Position numbers and translations under genes: made by a program. Of a stretch of 64,000 nt of DNA, positions 7,542 through 15,997 are shown piece after piece; the first letter of the stretch is position 1; each line of letters begins with the position of its first letter. The stretch is taken from assembly GCF_028649455.1 (NCBI RefSeq), contig NZ_JAQSIO010000002.1:62001-126000 (forward strand), given 5' to 3'. The notes under the pieces were generated by a model. That model was not told where the DNA came from and made no database searches. It saw only the letters and a list, made by a program, of their open reading frames with translations. This DNA comes from Curvibacter microcysteis (GTDB lineage Bacteria; Pseudomonadota; Gammaproteobacteria; Burkholderiales; Burkholderiaceae_C).

Positions 7542-8018
7542 ATGAACACCCGCTCGGCCAGCACCCCTGCAGCAAGGGTTCGGCATCCCCGCCGGGTTGG
7601 CCCCCCGGCTGTTCAGCCTTCGCCCTATGTCTCCAACACACAGACCAAGGCCTTGGTGGCGGGCAGTTTGGCAGCCCGCATGGCCCGCCTGTTGGCCGAT
7701 GACATGCTCAGCACCGACATGGCAGCAAACCTGGTCGGCACGACCAGGGTCACGATCAACGCCTGGATCAGCAAAGGCCGCGCCATTGGGTTGACCCAAA
7801 CCCGGCGTGGCTTTCGGTTGCCCCGATGGCAATTTGAGCCCGCCCTGTGGGACGTCATGCCTCAGTTGTCTCAGGCCTTGGGCACCCGCGAGGGCTGGGC
7901 CTTGCTCAGCTTCCTCGAAACGCCCTTGGGCGCGCTGGGGGGGCAAACACCCCGTCAAGCCATCGAGCAAGGACAAACTGCCCGCGTGCTGGAACTGGCG
8001 GGTGTCGACGGTTCCTGA
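7542..8018 (+). CDS. Xre/MbcA/ParS-type antitoxin (DUF2384-like)
   Basis: 158 residues from the ATG at 7542, which has an AAGGGG site five bases upstream; an in-frame ATG at 7527 has none. A helix-turn-helix region (residues about 55-85: STDMAANLVGTTRVTINAWISKG) is followed by GFRLPRWQFEP and the C-terminal toxin-binding domain with W..L.FL..P...LGGQTP..AI..G....VLELAG, the classic MbcA/ParS/Xre pattern. Such proteins bind DNA and neutralise an adjacent RES-domain toxin. The toxin start codon follows after 14 bases, giving a two-gene operon in the usual antitoxin-first order. Family members repress their own promoter. Confidence 0.85.
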   Translation: MNTRSASTPAARVRHPRRVGPPAVQPSPYVSNTQTKALVAGSLAARMARLLADDMLSTDMAANLVGTTRVTINAWISKGRAIGLTQTRRGFRLPRWQFEPALWDVMPQLSQALGTREGWALLSFLETPLGALGGQTPRQAIEQGQTARVLELAGVDGS

Positions 8019-8032
8019 ACCGACAAGTCGCC

Positions 8033-8620
8033 ATGAAACTGGCCGACCTTCAGGTCCTTGCACAGTTCGATCTGCTCGCGCCGCAGCCTTTGTTTCGCGT
8101 CCAGCATGCGCGTGCCCGTGCGGGCACCGTCAAGATGGGCCGAGGCCTGTTGTTGCTACCGCCCTCGCATCTGATGGGTGGGCGGTTCGACCGGTATGGC
8201 GAGCCAGTGGCCTACTTTGCCGAGCGACCTGAAACAGCGCTCTACGAGGCGCTTTGCCGTCGTGAGGCCACCGGGGTCTCTTACACCTTGTTGGCCCAGC
8301 GCGCCTTGCTGAGCGTTCAAACCACCGCCCAGTTGAGCTTGCTTGATTTGCGTCCTCACACCCCCAGTTGGCCGGTGCTTCAGTCCTTGCGCTTTGACCA
8401 GACTCAGGGCTTGGCGGCTGAGGCCCACGCAGCCGGATTGGCGGGCATTGTTTACCGATCAGCCCAGCAGTACGGCATGGATTGCTATGCCTTATGGGGA
8501 CCGGCCCTGACCGCCTTGCACCGGGTGTCGCTGGAGGGATTGCTGGAGCCCCACACCGGGAACCTGCACGGCGCTCTGGCGACGGCTTTGCAGGGGTCGC
8601 AGGTGCCGCTGCTGCCTTAG
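8033..8620 (+). CDS. RES-domain toxin of a type II toxin-antitoxin system
   Basis: 195 residues from the ATG at 8033. The three residues that name the RES domain are recognisable: R51 in GGRFDRYG, E72 in ETALYE and S143 in IVYRSAQ, with Y61 in the substrate pocket position. Characterised RES toxins (for example MbcT of Mycobacterium tuberculosis and ParT/RES proteins) degrade or ADP-ribosylate NAD+-dependent targets, shutting down growth; this one is expected to act on NAD+. All key residues are present, so the toxin is probably active. The gene follows the antitoxin with a short spacer. No integrase or transposase flanks the pair. Confidence 0.85.
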   Translation: MKLADLQVLAQFDLLAPQPLFRVQHARARAGTVKMGRGLLLLPPSHLMGGRFDRYGEPVAYFAERPETALYEALCRREATGVSYTLLAQRALLSVQTTAQLSLLDLRPHTPSWPVLQSLRFDQTQGLAAEAHAAGLAGIVYRSAQQYGMDCYALWGPALTALHRVSLEGLLEPHTGNLHGALATALQGSQVPLLP

Positions 8621-8667
8621 CCCTCAAGCGGGGTGGTGTCACAGGCCCTTGCGAGGGTTGCAGCAGG

Positions 8668-10131
8668 TCAGGCCGTGAGTCCTACCCTCAACTCCAGCCC
8701 CGGCCCTGCATTGCGCACCTCCCAGCGCGCACCATGCGCCTGGGCCACCAGGCGGCACAGGTACAGGCCCAGGCCCACGCCGCCGGTGTCGCGGCCTCGG
8801 GCGGCGTCGGGGCGGTAAAAGGGCTCTTGGGCCAGGCGGGGCAACACGTCCTCCGGCACGCCGGGGCCAAAGTCGCGCACGGACAAGGTCCAGCCACCCT
8901 GCGCATCGGCCGCCAGGCGGACCACGGGGGCGGGCGCTCCTTGGACCTGCTCCTGGGCGCTGTGGCGCTGCGCATTGCTCAGCAGGTTGCGCAGCAGCAG
9001 GCGCATGCGGCTGCGGTCCAGCATCAGCCGGGGCGCGTGCTCGGCCAGGTCCAGGCTGACTGGGCTGCAGGGCGCGGGGCGGGCTGAGCCGGCGCTCGCT
9101 GGGTTGGCATTCAAGGCGGCAGGCGGTGCGCCGCCGTCCACGTCTGCGAGACCCCCGGCTTCTTCTGCCACCACCTCGCGCACCAGCGCGGCCAGGTCGG
9201 TGGGCTCCAGGTGCAGGGCGCTGTGGCCGCTGCCCAGGCGCTCACTTTCCAGCAGGTCGGTGATCAGGTCGCGCATGACGCCCAGGTCGCGCAGCAGGGC
9301 CTGGCGCAGGGGCTGGGCCTCGGGGCTGTCGGGCAGCAGTTCGGTGTGCAGGCGGGCCCGGGTCAGTGGGCTGCGCAGTTCGTGGCTGATGGCCAGCAGC
9401 AGGGCGCGCTTGGCTTCCAGCATCTGGTGTAGGGCGCGCGCCATGGTGTTGACGTCGGCGGCCAGGGTGCCCAGCTCGTCCTGGCGGCGCACGGGGATGG
9501 GCTGGGCAAAGTCGCCCCCACCAAAGCGCTGGGCGCCGGCGCGGATGTCGTCCAGCGGGCGCAGCAGGCGGCGCAGGTACAGGTAGGCGCCGGCGGTGAG
9601 CAGCAGCAGCACGGCCAGCGTGAACCAGCCGATGCGGCGCGGGTGGTGTTGGGCGCGCACCAGGTTCAGGCCCAGCTCGATGTGGTGGCCGTCGGTGGTG
9701 TCGCGCTGCAGCAAGGGAGTGTTGTTGTCGCTGTCGTTGGCTTCGTCGTGGCCGTGATCACGGTCGCGGTCCAGGCCCCAGGCGCGGCGCTGGCGCCAGG
9801 GGGCCTCGCGCGGTGGCGGGTCGGACTGCCAGTTGACCTGCGGGCCTCGGATGCTGATGGCAATGGGCAGGCGGTCCACCAGGGCTTGAGCCCGCTCGGC
9901 GCTGGGGGGGCTGCCCAGGTCGGCCACCAGGCGGTCCACGTAGTCGATCACCAAGGGGCGGGCGGCGTCGCGCCAGCCCACGCTCAGGGCGCGCTGCATG
10001 CCGCCCATGAAGGCGGTGCTCAAGGCCAGGGCCAGCAGCACAAACAACAGCACCAGGCGCAGGCGCAGCGACCGGCGCAGGGCTTGGCGGGCGCGGCGCC
10101 AGCGCGTGTTGGCGGGGGCGGTGTCAAGCAT
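8668..10131 (-). CDS. Sensor histidine kinase, CpxA/RstB-like
   Basis: 487 residues. Transmembrane helices at about 24-44 and 168-187 enclose a periplasmic sensor of some 120 residues. That sensor holds an unusual Asp/His-rich run at 121-136 (DRDRDHGHDEANDSDN), a candidate metal-binding site. A HAMP segment follows (RRLLRPLDDI), then the H-box AISHELRSPLTRAR with phosphorylated H250, N-box NLLSNAQRHS, and G-boxes RDFGPGVPE and GVGLGLYLC. Its start overlaps the end of the response regulator gene by 8 bases, so translation is coupled. Together with the Spy/CpxP-like gene it resembles an envelope-stress or metal-stress system. Confidence 0.9.
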   Translation of the reverse strand: MLDTAPANTRWRRARQALRRSLRLRLVLLFVLLALALSTAFMGGMQRALSVGWRDAARPLVIDYVDRLVADLGSPPSAERAQALVDRLPIAISIRGPQVNWQSDPPPREAPWRQRRAWGLDRDRDHGHDEANDSDNNTPLLQRDTTDGHHIELGLNLVRAQHHPRRIGWFTLAVLLLLTAGAYLYLRRLLRPLDDIRAGAQRFGGGDFAQPIPVRRQDELGTLAADVNTMARALHQMLEAKRALLLAISHELRSPLTRARLHTELLPDSPEAQPLRQALLRDLGVMRDLITDLLESERLGSGHSALHLEPTDLAALVREVVAEEAGGLADVDGGAPPAALNANPASAGSARPAPCSPVSLDLAEHAPRLMLDRSRMRLLLRNLLSNAQRHSAQEQVQGAPAPVVRLAADAQGGWTLSVRDFGPGVPEDVLPRLAQEPFYRPDAARGRDTGGVGLGLYLCRLVAQAHGARWEVRNAGPGLELRVGLTA

Positions 10132-10831
10132 GGGGCAAGCGGGCCAGGCCCAGGGCGTAGCCGGCGTTGCGCAGGGTCTTGATGCAGTCCAGCGGCTCCA
10201 GCTTTTTGCGCAGGCGGCTGACCACGATGTCCACCGCGCGGGTGTACAGCTCGGCCTCGTGGCCGCGCAGCTGGTTCAGGATGTCGTCGCGGCTGAACAC
10301 CCGGCCGGGCTCGCGTGCCAGCAGGTGCAGCAGGTCGAATTCGGTGCTGGTCAGCTCCAGCGGCTGACCCTGGCGTTGGGCGCTGCGGGTGACGGGGTCG
10401 ATCACCAGGCCCTCAAACTGCAGCGCGGCGCCCGCGGGCGGGCGCGCGGGCGCGCGGCGGCGCAGCACGGTTTGCAGCCGGGCCACGAGCTCGCGCGGCT
10501 CAAAGGGTTTGGGCAGGTAGTCGTCGGCGCCCAGCTCCAGGCCAACGATGCGGTCCATGACTTCGCCGCGCGCGGTCAGCATCAGCACGGGCAGGTCGCT
10601 GGTCTTGCGGATCTCGCGGCACAGGGCAAAGCCGTCCATCTCGGGCAGCATGACGTCGAGGATGGCCGCGTCCCAGCCGCCTTCGGCCAGCCGGGCCAGG
10701 CCGGCGCTGGGGCGCAGGGCCTGTTCCAGGCTCAACTCAAAGCGTTGGAAGTACGCCGCCAGGGGCGGGCCCAGGTCGGCGTCGTCGTCGATCAGCAAGA
10801 TGCGTGGCATGGGGCGGATTGTCCCATTCAT
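10124..10831 (-). CDS. OmpR/CpxR-family response regulator
   Basis: 235 residues from the first ATG; an ATG at 10810 (MPRILL) is equally possible. The receiver domain shows the acidic pocket DDD at 15-17, phospho-acceptor D59 in ILDVMLPEMDG, T in MLTARG and K in LPKPFEPREL. The C-terminal winged helix has the OmpR/PhoB pattern (LELTSTEFDLLHLLAREPGRVFSRDDIL and RAVDIVVSRLRKKLEP). It is expected to be phosphorylated by the kinase encoded immediately downstream and to regulate the upstream Spy/CpxP-like gene on the same strand, 17 bases away. Confidence 0.92.
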   Translation of the reverse strand: MNGTIRPMPRILLIDDDADLGPPLAAYFQRFELSLEQALRPSAGLARLAEGGWDAAILDVMLPEMDGFALCREIRKTSDLPVLMLTARGEVMDRIVGLELGADDYLPKPFEPRELVARLQTVLRRRAPARPPAGAALQFEGLVIDPVTRSAQRQGQPLELTSTEFDLLHLLAREPGRVFSRDDILNQLRGHEAELYTRAVDIVVSRLRKKLEPLDCIKTLRNAGYALGLARLPHA

Positions 10832-10848
10832 GCGCGCCAGGCTGCCGT

Positions 10849-11319
10849 TCAGAACGGGCCGTGGTGGCCGCGCTTTTGCATGAATTCGCGCACCTTCTGT
10901 TGCTGGGCGGGGTTCAGGCTGTCGTAGAAGTCACCCATGGCGGCGATCAAGGCCGGGCTTTGCTGCTGGATCTGGGTGGTTTTTTCGGTGACCAGGGCCT
11001 GGGCCTTGCTGCGGTCAAACTGGGTGCCAGCCATCAGGCCCAGCAACTGGCCGCGGGGCTGGGTGTTGCCCCCCATCAAGGCCAGGCGTTGCTGGTGCAT
11101 TTGCTCGGCCAGCGCGTTCAGGCGTTGCTTTTGCTCGGTGTTGAGGTCCAGGCGGTTGGCCACGCGCTCGACCATCTTGGCGCGGAACTCGGGCGAGCCC
11201 CGTTCGCCGTGGCCCCAGTGGCCTTCGCCGCTGTGGCTGTAGGCGCTCAGGCTGCCGGCCAGCAAGCCAGCGCCGAGCAGGCCGAACAAGACACGTTTGT
11301 TGATGAGGCGGAATTTCAT
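10849..11319 (-). CDS. Spy/CpxP-like periplasmic LTXXQ-motif protein
   Basis: 156 residues. Signal peptide of about 28 residues (KRVLFGLLGAGLLAGSLSAYS). The mature protein is helical and carries two LTXXQ-like motifs: LNTEQKQRLN near residue 60 and LNPAQQQKVREFM near residue 135. The N-terminal mature segment is His-rich (HSGEGHWGHGERG) and the C-terminus ends RGHHGPF, so metal binding is plausible. Spy and CpxP are periplasmic chaperones, and CpxP also inhibits its kinase; related CnrX/ZraP proteins bind metals. It is the first gene of a three-gene operon with the response regulator and kinase, which suggests feedback on the system. Confidence 0.85.
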   Translation of the reverse strand: MKFRLINKRVLFGLLGAGLLAGSLSAYSHSGEGHWGHGERGSPEFRAKMVERVANRLDLNTEQKQRLNALAEQMHQQRLALMGGNTQPRGQLLGLMAGTQFDRSKAQALVTEKTTQIQQQSPALIAAMGDFYDSLNPAQQQKVREFMQKRGHHGPF

Positions 11320-11418
11320 GGCAGGTCCTTCACAGACACGGGTTGAACATGGCTGTGATGGTGCCGCCCGGGGGCGCCGGCGTCCTGTCGGGCCGGTTTC
11401 GGTTTGTTTCGTTTTATG

Positions 11419-12621
11419 TCAGCCGGCCGGGGTTGGGCCGGGGGCCGGGTGGCGCAGGGTGATGGCGGTCAGCAGCGCGGCCAGGCCGGCGGCACCGGCA
11501 ATGCCCACCAGCATGGGGCGGGCGCTGCCGTCCACAAACAGGCCCACCACGGCCATCAGCACGGCGCCGGTGGCAAATTGCAGTGTGCCCATCAGGGCCG
11601 AGGCGGTGCCGGCCACGGCGCCGTGCGCGTCCAGCGCCAACACCGAGGTGGTGGGCACGACCAGGCCCAAAAAGCCATACCCAATGAACAGCAGCACCAG
11701 CATGGGGGCCAGCGCGTCGACACCGGCCAGGTTCAGCGCCAGCAGGGCGCCCATGGTCAGGGCGTAGCCGCTGACGGCCACCTTGACCACGGCCACCAGG
11801 CCAAAGCGCTGGGCCAGTCGGCCTGTGAACTGCGACACGCCGATGAAGGACGCGGCGTTGGCGGCAAAGGCGATGCTGTAGGCGCGCGGGCTCAGGCCGT
11901 AGTGGTCGATCAGCACAAAGGACGAATTGGCCAGGTAGGCAAAAAAGCTCGCAATGCCAAATGCTCCAATCATCACCAGGCCCATGAAGTGGCCGTCGCG
12001 CAGCAGGCTGCCATAGGCGCGGGCGGCGCCGCCCAGGCTGCTTTGCGCGCGCTCGGCGGGGGGGCGGGTTTCGGGCAGGCTGGTGGCGGTCAGCGCCAGG
12101 CCCAACACGGCGGCCAGGGTCACGGCCCAGAACACGCTGCGCCAGCCAGCCCATTCGATCAGCAGGCTGCCGGTCAGTGGCGCCAGGATGGGCGACACGC
12201 TGAACACCAGCATCAGCAGCGACATCAGCCGCGCCGCGTCGTGGCCGGTGTGCAGGTCGCGCACCACGGCGCGCGGGATCACCATGCCCGCGCAAGCGCC
12301 CAGGCCCTGGATGAAGCGCAGCACCACCAGGGTGTGGATGTCGGGGGCCAGCGCACAGCCCACGCTGCCCGCGCCAAACAACACCAGGCCGAAGTACAGC
12401 GGTACTTTGCGGCCCAGCATGTCCGACACCGGGCCGTAAATGATCTGGCCCAGGCCCATGGAGATGAAAAAGGCCATCAGGCTGGCCTGAACGGCGCTCA
12501 TGGAGGCACCCAGGCTCTGCCCAATGGAAGGCAGGGCGGGCAGGTACATGTCAATGGCAAACGGACCGATGGCCGACAGCAGGCCCAGCACCAGGGCGGT
12601 GCGCAAAAAAGAAGACTTCAT
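11419..12621 (-). CDS. Bcr/CflA-family multidrug efflux MFS transporter
   Basis: 400 residues with twelve hydrophobic helices. The first helix has the family hallmark FAIDMYLPALPSIGQ (D and P conserved in Bcr/CflA), and loop 2-3 has the MFS motif A as GPVSDMLGRKVPL. Motif C-like PRAVVRDLHTG lies in helix 4-5. Members export drugs such as bicyclomycin, chloramphenicol or sulphonamides, or small metabolites and cysteine, with proton antiport in the inner membrane. It stands alone between the stress-response operon and the LysR gene, all on the minus strand, with 97 bases to the next downstream start codon. Confidence 0.9.
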   Translation of the reverse strand: MKSSFLRTALVLGLLSAIGPFAIDMYLPALPSIGQSLGASMSAVQASLMAFFISMGLGQIIYGPVSDMLGRKVPLYFGLVLFGAGSVGCALAPDIHTLVVLRFIQGLGACAGMVIPRAVVRDLHTGHDAARLMSLLMLVFSVSPILAPLTGSLLIEWAGWRSVFWAVTLAAVLGLALTATSLPETRPPAERAQSSLGGAARAYGSLLRDGHFMGLVMIGAFGIASFFAYLANSSFVLIDHYGLSPRAYSIAFAANAASFIGVSQFTGRLAQRFGLVAVVKVAVSGYALTMGALLALNLAGVDALAPMLVLLFIGYGFLGLVVPTTSVLALDAHGAVAGTASALMGTLQFATGAVLMAVVGLFVDGSARPMLVGIAGAAGLAALLTAITLRHPAPGPTPAG

Positions 12622-12782
12622 TCAACAGCAGGAAAGAGGGCGGGGCAGGGCCGTTGGCCTGGTGGGCTCAGCACGCCAGCGCCACCCGGGACGCGGTGGC
12701 CCGCCAGGCCCGGCGGGGGCCGGGCAGCGGGGCAAGCGGCGCAGCATACCGCACCAGGGTTTACCCTGTGTGTCGGCCTGAT

Positions 12783-13724
12783 TTAACCCGGGTTCTGGGG
12801 GGCGGTGGCCTGCAGTTCCAGGGTGTCGGGGTCGCGCCGGTAATGGGCCAGCAAGGCCTCGACCAGGGCGCGGGCGTAGCTGGGCAGGGCTTCGGGGTCG
12901 CGCATCAGCACAAAGCGCTCGCGCACGCTCCAGGCGTCGGTCAGCTCGATCAAGGCCAGGTTCATGGCCTGCTGGTTGCGCCGCGCCGCGCTCACCGGCA
13001 CCACGCCAATGCCCACGCCCGCGCCAATCATGCGGCACATGGCGTCAAAGCTCGACAGTTGGATGCGCAAGCGCATCGGCTTGCCCAGCTTCTCGGTCAC
13101 GCCCGCCAGGAAGGTTTGCAGCGTGCTGCCGTGGTGCATGCCCACGGCGTCGTCGTCCAGGGTTTCGGCGAAGTCCACCGTGGCGCGCTGGGCCAGCCGG
13201 TGCTGGGCCGAGGTCACCAGCACCAGGCGGTCGGTGCTGAAGTGGATGGCTTGCAGGCCCAGGGTGTCGACTTGGCCGGCCACGATGCCCAGGTCGGCGC
13301 GGCCGTCGAGCACGCCGCGCGCGATCTCAGCATTCGGTTTTTCTTGAAGGTCCACGTTGACGCGCGGGTTGGCCGCCATGAAGGCGGGCAGCACCTCGGG
13401 CATGAAGTCGGTCACCGCCGTGGTGTTGGCCAGCACGCGCAGGTGGCCGCGCAGGCCGCCGCTGTACTCCTGCAGGTCGATGCGCAGCGCTTCGGTCTGG
13501 CGCAGCAGGGCGCGCGCGTGGTGCAAAAAGGCCTCGCCCGGCGGGGTCAGGCTCACGCCACGGGCCTGGCGGTAAAACAGCGGCAGGCCGGCCTGGGTCT
13601 CCAGCGCCTTGATGCGTGCGCTGGCCGCCGCCAGCGACAGGTGCTGGCTGGCGGCGGCGCGGGTCAGGTTCAGCGCCTCGGCGGTTTGCACAAAGAGGCG
13701 CAGGTCGGTGAGGTCGAACTGCAT
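12783..13724 (-). CDS. LysR-type regulator of the adjacent itaconate-type cluster (inferred)
   Basis: 313 residues. The N-terminal winged helix-turn-helix covers residues 4-62 (LRLFVQTAEALNLTRAAASQHLSLAAASARIKALE is the typical LysR pattern). The rest is a two-lobed effector domain with strands such as GHLRVLANTTAVTDFMPEVLP. It is divergent from the Bug gene at 13876, with 151 bases between the two start codons. LysR proteins usually control the divergent operon and repress themselves. In P. aeruginosa a LysR gene also flanks the itaconate genes, which supports regulation by itaconate or its CoA ester; this is inference. I could not pick out a convincing T-N11-A box in the gap. Confidence 0.88.
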   Translation of the reverse strand: MQFDLTDLRLFVQTAEALNLTRAAASQHLSLAAASARIKALETQAGLPLFYRQARGVSLTPPGEAFLHHARALLRQTEALRIDLQEYSGGLRGHLRVLANTTAVTDFMPEVLPAFMAANPRVNVDLQEKPNAEIARGVLDGRADLGIVAGQVDTLGLQAIHFSTDRLVLVTSAQHRLAQRATVDFAETLDDDAVGMHHGSTLQTFLAGVTEKLGKPMRLRIQLSSFDAMCRMIGAGVGIGVVPVSAARRNQQAMNLALIELTDAWSVRERFVLMRDPEALPSYARALVEALLAHYRRDPDTLELQATAPQNPG

Positions 13725-13875
13725 GGGCGGATGCTAGCCCAAGCCGGCGGGGCCGGGGGCTTGAGGGTTTTGTTTTTCTGAAGGCTTGGTCTTGAAATGC
13801 GTGATTGCGCAGCGGCCCGGGCGCGGCCACCATGCAGGGCTGAATCGACCAAGAACAAGCGCTGGAGACAAGCCC

Positions 13876-14925
13876 ATGCAAGCCCGCACCATTGCCCGCC
13901 AGGCCCTCAAGGCCTCCCACGCCCCATCCCGCTGGCCGCGCCGCCTCGTGTTGGCCGGTCTGAGCCTTTGGGCCAGCCTGACCCTGGCGCCCGCCGCGGC
14001 CCAAAGCCCCAGCTACCCCAGCCGCCCCATCGTGATGGTGGTGCCGCAAACGGCGGGCGGCACCAACGACATCGTGGGCCGCCTGGTCAGCCAAAAGCTG
14101 GGCGAGGTGCTGGGTGCGGCCAGCGTGGTGGTGGACAACCGCCCCGGCGCGGGCGGCAACATCGGCACCCAGCTGGTGGCCAAGGCACCCAAGGACGGCT
14201 ACACCCTCTTGATGACCATCAGCAGCAGCCAGGCCATCAACCCCGCGCTGTACAAGAACGCAGGCTTTGATCCGGTCAAGGACTTCCGCCCCATCAGCCT
14301 GATTGGCGCCGTGCCCAATGTGCTGTTGGTCAACCCGAGCTTTCAGGCCCGCACCGTGGCCGAGTTGCTGAGCTTGGCCAAGGCGCAGCCGGGCAAGCTG
14401 CAATACGCCTCGGCGGGCAATGGCACGCTCAACCACCTGCTGGGCGAAATGCTCAACAGCATGGCCGGCATCGAGCTGCAGCATGTGCCCTACAAAGGCG
14501 TGGCCCCGGCCATGAACGATGTGCTGGGCGGCCAGCTGCCCATGCTGTTTGCCAGCCTGCCGTCTGCGCTGGCCAACATCCGCGCCGGCAAGCTGCGCGC
14601 CCTGGCCGTCAGCGGCCCCAGCCGCTCGCCTGTGCTGCCCGAGGTGCCGACCCTGGGTGAGTCGGTGCCGGGCTACAGCGGCACGCTGTGGATCGGTCTG
14701 TTTGCCCCAGCCGGCGTGCCGGCGGACGTGGCCACCCGGTTGCAAGACGGCATGGCGCGCGCGCTGGCCAGCAAAGACCTGCGCGACAAGCTGGAGCAGC
14801 AAGGCGTGGAGCTGGCCAGCAGCCCCGACAAACCCGCCGGCCCCGAGGCCCTGGCCGCGCTGCTACAAGACGACCTGGCCAAGTGGGCACGCATCGTCAA
14901 GTCTTCCGGCGCCTCGGTGGACTGA
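13876..14925 (+). CDS. Bug/TctC solute-binding protein, first gene of the itaconate-type cluster
   Basis: 349 residues from the ATG at 13876 (a GGAG site precedes it). Signal peptide of about 40 residues with hydrophobic LVLAGLSLWASLTLAP and an AAA-Q cleavage site. The ligand loop is VPQTAGGTNDIVGRLV, and the second ligand segment is VDNRPGAGGNIGTQLVA, both standard for Bug proteins. Being first in a catabolic cluster it probably binds the substrate (itaconate or another C5 dicarboxylate) in the periplasm. In the P. aeruginosa cluster this place is taken by a TRAP-type system. No tctA/tctB genes are present in the window, so the translocating partner is unknown. Confidence 0.9.
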   Translation: MQARTIARQALKASHAPSRWPRRLVLAGLSLWASLTLAPAAAQSPSYPSRPIVMVVPQTAGGTNDIVGRLVSQKLGEVLGAASVVVDNRPGAGGNIGTQLVAKAPKDGYTLLMTISSSQAINPALYKNAGFDPVKDFRPISLIGAVPNVLLVNPSFQARTVAELLSLAKAQPGKLQYASAGNGTLNHLLGEMLNSMAGIELQHVPYKGVAPAMNDVLGGQLPMLFASLPSALANIRAGKLRALAVSGPSRSPVLPEVPTLGESVPGYSGTLWIGLFAPAGVPADVATRLQDGMARALASKDLRDKLEQQGVELASSPDKPAGPEALAALLQDDLAKWARIVKSSGASVD

Positions 14926-15032
14926 GCCGCGCCGGGCCGGGCCGGGCCTGGCGCTGCGCCTGGTCCGCTGGCCCAGGGGCGCCACGCGCTGCCTTTTTCT
15001 CATTCTTCAATTCACTTCCTCTCGCACCCGAC

Positions 15033-15920
15033 ATGACCGAAGAACTCCGCACCATCGATGCCGCCTTGCTGGCGCACCTGCAAACCTGGCAAGGCCGCGA
15101 GGAGACCTGGCACGACCAATTGGGCGCCACCCCCGTGAGCGCCTTGTCGGCCACGTTGGACCGGGACGACCCCGCGCCCGTCACCGGCCAAACCGAACTG
15201 CCGCCGCTGTGGCACTGGCTGTACTTTTTGCCCCAGGTCCGACAAAGCGGTTTGGGTCCGGACGGCCACGCGCTGCGCGGTGGCTTTCTGCCCCCGGTGC
15301 CGCTGCCGCGCCGCATGTGGGCGGGCGGGCGTCTGCGCTGGGAAGAGGGCAATCCGCTGAGCGTGGGGCAGGCTGTGCGCCGCACTTCGCGCATCGAGTC
15401 GGTCACCCACAAGGCCGGCCGCACCGGCGACCTGGTGTTTGTGCTGGTCAAGCACGAAGTCCACAACGATCACGGCCTGGCCCTGACCGAGGAGCACGAC
15501 ATCGTCTACCGTGCCGCGCCCCAGCCCGGCGACCCGGTGCCCCCGCCGGTGGCGGCCGAGGCGGGCGCGGCCTGGCAACGCGAGATCGTGCCGGACGACG
15601 TGCTGCTGTTCCGCTACTCGGCCTTGACCTTCAACGGCCACCGCATCCACTACGACCGCCGCTATGTCACCCAGGTCGAGGGCTACCCGGGCCTGATCGT
15701 GCACGGCCCGCTGATCGCCACTTTGCTGGTCGATCTGCTGCGCCGCGAGCAGCCGCAGGCGCGGCTCAAGTCCTTTGCCTTCAAGGCCGTGCGACCCACC
15801 TTTGATCTGCACCCCTTCCGCGTCCAGGGCACGCCCAGTGCGGACGGCCGCAGCGCGCGCCTGTGGGCCAGCGACCACGAAGGCTGGCTGACCATGCAGG
15901 CCACGGCCGAGTTGTTCTGA
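15033..15920 (+). CDS. ich: MaoC-like itaconyl-CoA/mesaconyl-CoA hydratase
   Basis: 295 residues, a double-hotdog protein. The N-terminal half is a FAS1-dehydratase-like hotdog (residues 20-165, with LPPLWHWLYFLPQ and GGFLPPVPLPRRMW). The C-terminal hotdog carries the hydratase signature FNGHRIHYDRRYVTQVEGYPGLIVHGPL (residues 200-227, H203, H206 and D208 region, then HG at 224-225). Length and order match mesaconyl-C4-CoA hydratase and the itaconyl-CoA hydratase Ich of P. aeruginosa, which turns itaconyl-CoA into citramalyl-CoA. The cluster context (CoA-transferase and CitE-type lyase) favours Ich. There is no Shine-Dalgarno before the ATG; instead a pyrimidine-rich tract lies at 14991-15028. 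Confidence 0.82.
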   Translation: MTEELRTIDAALLAHLQTWQGREETWHDQLGATPVSALSATLDRDDPAPVTGQTELPPLWHWLYFLPQVRQSGLGPDGHALRGGFLPPVPLPRRMWAGGRLRWEEGNPLSVGQAVRRTSRIESVTHKAGRTGDLVFVLVKHEVHNDHGLALTEEHDIVYRAAPQPGDPVPPPVAAEAGAAWQREIVPDDVLLFRYSALTFNGHRIHYDRRYVTQVEGYPGLIVHGPLIATLLVDLLRREQPQARLKSFAFKAVRPTFDLHPFRVQGTPSADGRSARLWASDHEGWLTMQATAELF

Positions 15921-15997
15921 GCGCCGCGCCATCGGCCTGCCTGCCTGTTTTCTTTCTTCTTTCTTCTTCTTTCATCCCCGAGCCGGACCTCTTCACC

